DNA of 64,000 bases from Streptomyces klenkii (lineage in GTDB: Bacteria > Actinomycetota > Actinomycetes > Streptomycetales > Streptomycetaceae), in contig NZ_RBAM01000003.1 in NCBI RefSeq assembly GCF_003626645.1, positions 434,001 through 498,000 on the forward strand. The letters run 5' to 3'. Position numbers and translations under genes: made by a program. A model generated the notes under the pieces. The model made no database searches. It had not been told where the DNA came from and saw only the letters and a program-made list of their open reading frames with translations. This document shows positions 59,340-64,000 of the stretch, piece by piece; within the stretch, counting starts at the first letter, position 1; the number at the start of each line of letters is the position of its first letter.

Positions 59340-60347
59340 GTGCGGCTCGGACTCGCGCTCGGCTACTGGGGACGCGGCCCCGGCGCCGGCCACCTCGACC
59401 TGGCCCGGGAGGCCGAGCGGCTCGGCTACCACTCGGTGTGGACCGCCGAGGCCTGGGGCTCCGACGCCTTCACCCCCCTCACCTGGATCGCCGCGCACAC
59501 CACCCGCATCCGGCTCGGCACCGCCGTCGCCCAGATGGCGGCCCGCAGCCCCACGGCCACCGCGATGCACGCCCTCACCCTCGACCACCTCTCCGGCGGC
59601 CGGCTGCTGCTCGGCCTGGGGCTGTCGGGCCCTCAGGTCGTCGAGGGCTGGTACGGACGCCCCTTCCCGGACCGCCCGCTGACCGCGACGCGCGAGTACG
59701 TGGACGTGGTCCGCCAGGTGCTGCGCCGCCGGGCCCCGGTGACGCTGGAGGGCCGCCACCACGCCCTCCCCTACCGCGGCCCCGGCGCGACCGGCCTCGG
59801 CAGGCCGCTGCGCCCCATCACCCATCCCCTGCGCCCGGACCTGCCCGTCCTGCTCGGCGCCGAGGGCCCCCGCAACGTCGCCCAGACCGCGCGCATCGCC
59901 GACGGCTGGCTGCCCCTGTACTGGTCGCCGCTGCGCACGGACCTGCACGCGGCGGCCCTCGCCGCCGCGCCGCCGGGCTTCCTGGTGGCGCCGCTGGTCC
60001 GGGCCCACGTGTGCGCCGACATCGCGGAGGGGCTGCTTCCGGTGAAGGCGATGCTCGGCTTCTACATCGGCGGCATGGGGCACGCGCGCCGCAACTTCCA
60101 CGCCGACCTCATGGCGCGCATGGGGTACGAGGAGGAGGCGGGGCGAGTGCGGGAGTTGTTCGTGGAGGGGCGGCGCGAGGAGGCCGTCGCGGCGGTGCCG
60201 GACGCCTTCGCCGACGAGATCTCGCTCGTGGGGCCGCGCGGGCGGATCGCGGAGCGGCTGGAGCTGTGGCGGGCGGGGCCGGTGACGGACCTGCTGGTGA
60301 CGGCACCGGACCCGAAGACGCTGCGGGTGCTGGCGGACCTGGTGTGA
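59340..60347 (+). CDS. LLM-class F420-dependent oxidoreductase
   Basis: A 335-residue luciferase-like monooxygenase family protein. The GTG at 59340 follows GGGAGGG and gives the family start VRLGLALGYWGRG. Motifs: LAREAERLGYHSVWTAEAWGSDA, RIRLGTAVAQMAARSPTATA and TARIADGWLPLYWSP. F420 rather than FMN use is inferred from the actinobacterial subfamily. The substrate is unknown. The gene stands alone. Confidence 0.9.
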   Translation: MRLGLALGYWGRGPGAGHLDLAREAERLGYHSVWTAEAWGSDAFTPLTWIAAHTTRIRLGTAVAQMAARSPTATAMHALTLDHLSGGRLLLGLGLSGPQVVEGWYGRPFPDRPLTATREYVDVVRQVLRRRAPVTLEGRHHALPYRGPGATGLGRPLRPITHPLRPDLPVLLGAEGPRNVAQTARIADGWLPLYWSPLRTDLHAAALAAAPPGFLVAPLVRAHVCADIAEGLLPVKAMLGFYIGGMGHARRNFHADLMARMGYEEEAGRVRELFVEGRREEAVAAVPDAFADEISLVGPRGRIAERLELWRAGPVTDLLVTAPDPKTLRVLADLV

Positions 60348-60399
60348 CCGCGGGCCCGGCGCGGCCACGGGCCGGCGGCCGCGGCGGGCGGTACAGCCG

Positions 60400-61815
60400 T
60401 CACGGCCGGTCCGGCCGCCCCTGCCCGTGGAGCCAGGGGCCGAACACGCCGCCGAGGTTCTTCCCGGTGCGCTGCTGCCAGAACCGCTCGAACTCGGCGG
60501 TGTCGGCGTTGCCGTACTGGTGCTCGCTCACCCAGGCCCGGGTCGTGGCGAAGAACGCCTCGTCGCCGACGACCTGCCGCAGCTTGTGCAGCACCATCGC
60601 GCCGCGGCCGTAGACGGGCGGGTCGGAGACCGTGGCCGGGGCGGGGTCGGCGGGCGGGAAGGCCCAGATGCCGTCGCTCAGCGGGTCCTTGCCGGAGTAG
60701 TAGTCGTCGAAGACGCGCTGGACGGAGCGGCCGCCGTGCTTCTCCTCCCACATCCACTCCGCGTACGCGGCGAAGCTTTCGTTGAGCCACATGTCGCGCC
60801 AGGTGCGCGGGGTCACGGAGTTGCCGAACCACTGGTGGACGACTTCGTGCACGACGGTCACGTCGTCCGGGGCGGAGTCGAAGTAGGGCTTGGTCTGGGT
60901 CTCCAGGGCGTAGTCGACGTACTGGTTGTGGTCGACGACCGCGCCGGCGGAGGAGAACGGGTACGGGCCGAAGAGGTCGCTCGCCCAGGCGATGGCCTCG
61001 GGCAGGAGCTTCTCCAGGCGGGGCCCGGCCGCGGCCTCCTTGGGGTGGGTGGCGATGTAGAGGGGCAGGTCGCCGGCGCGGGCGGTGGTGACCTTGAACG
61101 GGGAGACGGCCACGCTGGCCAGGTAGCTCGCCATGGGCTCGGCGCTGTGCCAGGCGAACACTGCCCGGTTCCCCTTGGTCTCCTGGTGCTGGAGCTCGCC
61201 GTTGGCGACGGCGGTGTAGCCCTTGGGGACGGTCACCTCGATGTCGTAGGCGGCCTTGTCGGAGGGGTGGTGGTTGCCGGGGAACCAGGCCATCGAGCCG
61301 GTGGGCTGGCCGAGGCCGACCGCGCCGTCGTCGGTCTCGATCCAGCCCTCCAGGGCGCTGCCGTCCTCGTCGGTGATGTCCTTGGGCGTGCCGTCGTAGA
61401 CGACGACCGTCTCGAAGTCGTGGCCCTTGTCCAGCATCTTGCGGGGCGTGACCGTCAGCTCGGTGCCCTTCCTGGCCGTACGGGCCGGGTGGCCGTCGAC
61501 GCGGGCGCTGCGGACCTTCAGCCCCTTGAGGTCGAGGTTGAAGGAGCCGAGGTCCTGCGTCGCGCGGGCGGTGATGACGGCCGTGCCCTTGAGGTGGTTG
61601 CCCTCCGGGGTGTAGTCGAGGGTGAGGCCGTAGTGCCGGACGTCGTAGCCGCCGTTGCCCAGGCGGGGGAAGAGCGGGTCCCCCGCGCCGGGAGCGCCGG
61701 CCTTGGGCGTCGCCGCGTCACCGGAGCCGCAGGCCGCCACGAGCACGAGGGCGGCGGGCAGCACGGCGGCCCGGGCGAGCCTGCTGGTCACGGAGGATCT
61801 GGGCACAACGGTCAT
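60400..61815 (-). CDS. M1-family metallopeptidase lipoprotein
   Basis: A 471-residue extracellular lipoprotein. Lipobox ALVLVAAC. Zn motif HEVVHQWFGN (HExxH) with the third ligand Glu in WLNESFAAYAEW. The exopeptidase GxMEN motif of aminopeptidases is replaced by YALETQT, as in the short bacterial M1 subfamily, so substrate choice may differ. Length is close to that subfamily, lacking the C-terminal helical domain. Confidence 0.9.
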   Translation of the reverse strand: MTVVPRSSVTSRLARAAVLPAALVLVAACGSGDAATPKAGAPGAGDPLFPRLGNGGYDVRHYGLTLDYTPEGNHLKGTAVITARATQDLGSFNLDLKGLKVRSARVDGHPARTARKGTELTVTPRKMLDKGHDFETVVVYDGTPKDITDEDGSALEGWIETDDGAVGLGQPTGSMAWFPGNHHPSDKAAYDIEVTVPKGYTAVANGELQHQETKGNRAVFAWHSAEPMASYLASVAVSPFKVTTARAGDLPLYIATHPKEAAAGPRLEKLLPEAIAWASDLFGPYPFSSAGAVVDHNQYVDYALETQTKPYFDSAPDDVTVVHEVVHQWFGNSVTPRTWRDMWLNESFAAYAEWMWEEKHGGRSVQRVFDDYYSGKDPLSDGIWAFPPADPAPATVSDPPVYGRGAMVLHKLRQVVGDEAFFATTRAWVSEHQYGNADTAEFERFWQQRTGKNLGGVFGPWLHGQGRPDRP

Positions 61816-61847
61816 ACGATGATGCTCTCATCCGACCGCGGGGCGGC

Positions 61848-62660
61848 TTAGAAGGCGACTCGCTCCAGCCAGAAGTCGAGCAGCTCGCGGTCGCCGATGA
61901 CCTCGACCCGGTCGGTGTCGGCGGGCAGGCGCCGGTAGAGGACGCTCAGCACGTCGGTCATCGGCCCGCGGACGGCCACGGCGGCCTTCTCGTGGGCCCG
62001 GCGCCAGGCGACGCCCTCGCCGGTGAGGTCGATGAACCACTCCGCGTCGAGCTCCGCCGGGGTGTCGGTCGCGTGCAGGTGGAGGGTGCGGCCGGGGCCC
62101 GGCAGCTCCTTCAGGCGCGGCTTGAAGGCGACGGCCGCGGGCAGGGAGAGGATCCCCAGCCACTCGTCGACGCAGTCGGCCGCTATTTCGGGGTCCGCCG
62201 TGAAGGGCAGGCCGAGGGCGCCCAGGGCGTCGGCGCGGTGCATGAGGGTCTCGTGCGCCATGCGGCGGGCCCAGAACGCGGACCGCGGCTGCTCGGAGAA
62301 CGTCCACACAGGGCTGTCGGGCCCCGCCTCGCGCAGGACCGCCGCCAGCGCCTCGGCGCCCTCGGTGAGCCAGGCGGTCAGGCCCGCCAGGTCGTCCGCG
62401 GCGGGGTCGCCCGGGCCGGGCGTGGGGACCGGCTGCGCCATGGTGGACGGGGGCACGAACTCGGTGACCTTCTCGCGCACGAGCCCGGTGGCCATCCGCT
62501 GGGCCTGCCCCACGTGCATCAGGAGATGCCCGAGCGTCCACTCCGGGCAGGTGGGCACGGTGACCGACACGTCGGTGCCCTCACCCAGGGCCGCGCACAG
62601 CAGACCGGTCTGGGCGAGGATCTCGGAACAGTAGCGCTCGTGACTCAGCATCGTCGTCAT
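61848..62660 (-). CDS. Mycothiol-dependent maleylpyruvate isomerase/DinB-like protein
   Basis: A 270-residue protein; start ATG 62660, with an in-frame alternative 14 codons upstream. N-terminal four-helix DinB-like bundle with TCPEWTLGHLLMHVGQAQRMA (metal His), then RRMAHETLMHRADA containing the H-x3-E-x3-H metal set. The C-terminal domain is a small alpha/beta fold with LHLHATDTPAE. Such proteins use mycothiol; the exact reaction is unknown. Confidence 0.85.
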   Translation of the reverse strand: MTTMLSHERYCSEILAQTGLLCAALGEGTDVSVTVPTCPEWTLGHLLMHVGQAQRMATGLVREKVTEFVPPSTMAQPVPTPGPGDPAADDLAGLTAWLTEGAEALAAVLREAGPDSPVWTFSEQPRSAFWARRMAHETLMHRADALGALGLPFTADPEIAADCVDEWLGILSLPAAVAFKPRLKELPGPGRTLHLHATDTPAELDAEWFIDLTGEGVAWRRAHEKAAVAVRGPMTDVLSVLYRRLPADTDRVEVIGDRELLDFWLERVAF

Positions 62661-62756
62661 GGCTTCACTGTAGAACCGCTCACTGACAACGGCCCGGGAC
62701 AACGGCCCGGACAGGAGCGGAAGTTCATATTCCGGCCCACGTTTCCGGGTTGCGAT

Positions 62757-63329
62757 TCAGCCCTTTTGAATCTCCGAGTACGAGGGGACCTTGTCGGTGA
62801 CCGGCGCCCCGGCGTCCTTGCCCGCGTTCTTGACGCTGTTGATGACCCCGTCGAACGCGCCCGCGTCCCCGTCCGTGGCCTCGCCCTTGCGGAACTTGCT
62901 CGTCAGCCCCTTGAGCGACTCGACGCCCGCGCTCAGCGGGGCCACCGCCTTCGAGAGCGTGGGGTCGCCCTTGGCGTTGTTCAGCGCCGCCTTGAACCGG
63001 TTGTAGGCGAAGGTGCCCGCGAGCCCCGCCTTGACCAGGGCGACGGTCCGCCCGTCGGCCCCCTTCTTGAAGGCGCCGGCCCGGTACGGCTTGATGATCC
63101 ACTGGTACGAGGCGCCCGCGGCGAGGCCGGCGTTGGCGACGAAGCGGGTCTTGGCGAACTTCTGCCGCTCGACGGAGCTGGTGGGGCTCGCGCCGCCGCC
63201 TTCCGCGGAGCCCTTCTTGTCGCCGCCGCAGCCCGTACCGGTCAGCAGCAGAGCGCAGACGAGGGGCAGGGCGACGGCGGCGGCACGGCGGGTCGCGGGG
63301 CGACCTCCTGGACGGGTGGCGGGTCCCAT
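62757..63329 (-). CDS. Small lipoprotein of unknown function
   Basis: A 190-residue lipoprotein: basic start, hydrophobic AAAVALPLVCALLLTGTGC lipobox, then a Gly/Ser linker. The mature part is helical (FVANAGLAAGASYQWIIKPY, FAYNRFKAALNNAKG). No catalytic motif is visible. It is conserved-looking, but I cannot name a family. Start ATG 63329. Confidence 0.75.
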   Translation of the reverse strand: MGPATRPGGRPATRRAAAVALPLVCALLLTGTGCGGDKKGSAEGGGASPTSSVERQKFAKTRFVANAGLAAGASYQWIIKPYRAGAFKKGADGRTVALVKAGLAGTFAYNRFKAALNNAKGDPTLSKAVAPLSAGVESLKGLTSKFRKGEATDGDAGAFDGVINSVKNAGKDAGAPVTDKVPSYSEIQKG

Positions 63330-63534
63330 GCCGCCAGAGTGCCGGGGAGCCGTGCGGCCCGCCACAGGGAGGGACCCGTTCGGGGGCCTTCCCGGCCGCA
63401 TAGCGACAGCGCGGCAGGTCCGGCATGCGGGCCCGGCACAAAAAAGCCCGCCGCGACGGCGATCGGCCCCCGCGGCGAGGGTCCGGCGGAATCCACAGCC
63501 ACCTGACCCCGGCACGCGTCCCTCGCCGGAGGCG

Positions 63535-64000
63535 CTACGCGCAGCAGTCCTGCTCCAGGCCGGCCGGGAGCCGTTCCCCGCCGAACACCGCGGTCGTCGC
63601 CTCGTCGCCGCCGAGCGCGGCCGCGGCGAGGAGCAGCGAGCCCGCCGTCCACGTGGTGCGCTCCTCGGGCCAGACGGCGTCGTCGTCGTACACGTAGCCC
63701 GTCCAGTACATGCCGTCCTCGGCGCGCAGGTGCTGGATCCACTGGAGGATCTGCACAGCGCGGTCGGACTCGCCCATGACCCACAGGGCGAGGGCGAGCT
63801 CGCAGCTCTCGCCGCCGGTCACCCAGGGGTTGGGCAGCACGCAGCGCACGCCCAGGCCGGGGACGACGAAGCGCTCCCAGCCCTCTTCTATGCGCTCCTT
63901 GGCGGCCACGCCGGTGACGGCGCCGCCGAGGACGGGGTAGTACCAGTCCATCGAGTAGCGGCTCTTGTCGAGGAACCGCTCGGGGTGCCGGCGTATCGCG
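63535..64000 (-). CDS. Alpha/alpha-barrel (prenyltransferase/squalene-cyclase-like) protein, 5' part outside the window
   Basis: The frame is open to the window end, so only the C-terminal ~155 residues are present. They read RFLDKSRYSMDWYYPVLGGA, then NPWVTGGESCELALAL and EERTTWTAGSLLLAAAALGG. This is the repeated-helix pattern of six-hairpin glycosidase or prenyltransferase-like folds. It ends with a Cys-Cys-Ala. Function cannot be settled without the N-terminus. Confidence 0.65.
   Translation of the reverse strand, partial: AIRRHPERFLDKSRYSMDWYYPVLGGAVTGVAAKERIEEGWERFVVPGLGVRCVLPNPWVTGGESCELALALWVMGESDRAVQILQWIQHLRAEDGMYWTGYVYDDDAVWPEERTTWTAGSLLLAAAALGGDEATTAVFGGERLPAGLEQDCCA

Overview
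The window is very GC-rich actinobacterial DNA with strong GC bias at third codon positions, frequent GTG/TTG starts, ATGA/GTGA stop-start overlaps, and gene families typical of Streptomyces: an extra clpP pair with a PopR-like regulator, XRE-DUF5753/DUF397 pairs, DUF6243, DUF6247, HtaA haem proteins, a LAXTG sorting signal and a class A RNase P RNA. It is best read as a Streptomyces (or close relative) chromosome segment. Functional calls rest on motifs and family knowledge; no database search was run.

Layout. 1-4.6 kb: end of a drug-efflux MFS gene with its TetR regulator, a membrane-anchored EEP hydrolase and a second MFS pump. 4.7-5.3 kb: a DUF6247/RelE-like pair. 5.4-7.4 kb: clpP3-clpP4 with a palindromic PopR-type box, and popR convergent to them; ClpP4 lacks the catalytic His. 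7.4-12.7 kb: XRE/DUF397 pair, TetR plus divergent NAD(P)-binding protein, an MFS exporter and hairpin-rich spacers. 12.7-13.6 kb: map.

13.6-30.4 kb is an iron and haem island. A haem oxygenase sits behind an iron box. Two HtaA-domain surface proteins (one with a LAXTG sorting signal) lie opposite an hmuTUV haem importer, and a second iron box serves this region. Next come efeO-efeB-efeU and a lipoprotein. Between the haem oxygenase and the HtaA genes lies a two-gene module: a small EACC1-like protein followed by a 1509-residue caspase-like protease / STAND NTPase / transmembrane / WD40 protein. This is a predicted NTP-dependent conflict (immunity or cell-death) system and is the most interesting item in the window.

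30.5-38.3 kb: a prim-pol domain protein, a TetR regulator facing a DUF6243 gene across nested GAGACG palindromes, dimethylargininase, an Rsm22-type methyltransferase, a Bcr/CflA pump, PhoD and KDPG aldolase (coupled), and yaaA. 39.1-40.9 kb: an intact IS110-family transposase. 41-44.8 kb: a MerR regulator with a PH-like membrane protein, rnpB with its terminator and a 4x16-bp tandem repeat, and a DesK/DesR-like two-component system. 44.9-47.9 kb: a MaoC hydratase / Zn-alcohol dehydrogenase / SDR operon behind a KstR-like palindrome, probably beta-oxidation of a steroid or acyl side chain. 48-50.9 kb: a 52-residue ORF and a large protein with a Pro-Leu-Leu repeat tail. 51-64 kb: an iron-box-controlled siderophore-binding lipoprotein; the conserved NIF3 / zinc-ribbon (CTG start) / RNase H-phosphatase cluster; a SodC-like protein, a methyltransferase, a cell-wall amidase, a DUF5336 protein, an LLM oxidoreductase, an M1 peptidase lipoprotein, a mycothiol-dependent isomerase-like protein, a lipoprotein and the 3' part of an alpha/alpha-barrel protein.

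Recurrent DNA-level features are short duplications at gene ends (3.25, 24.9-25.06 and 30.45 kb) and GC-rich inverted repeats in spacers.
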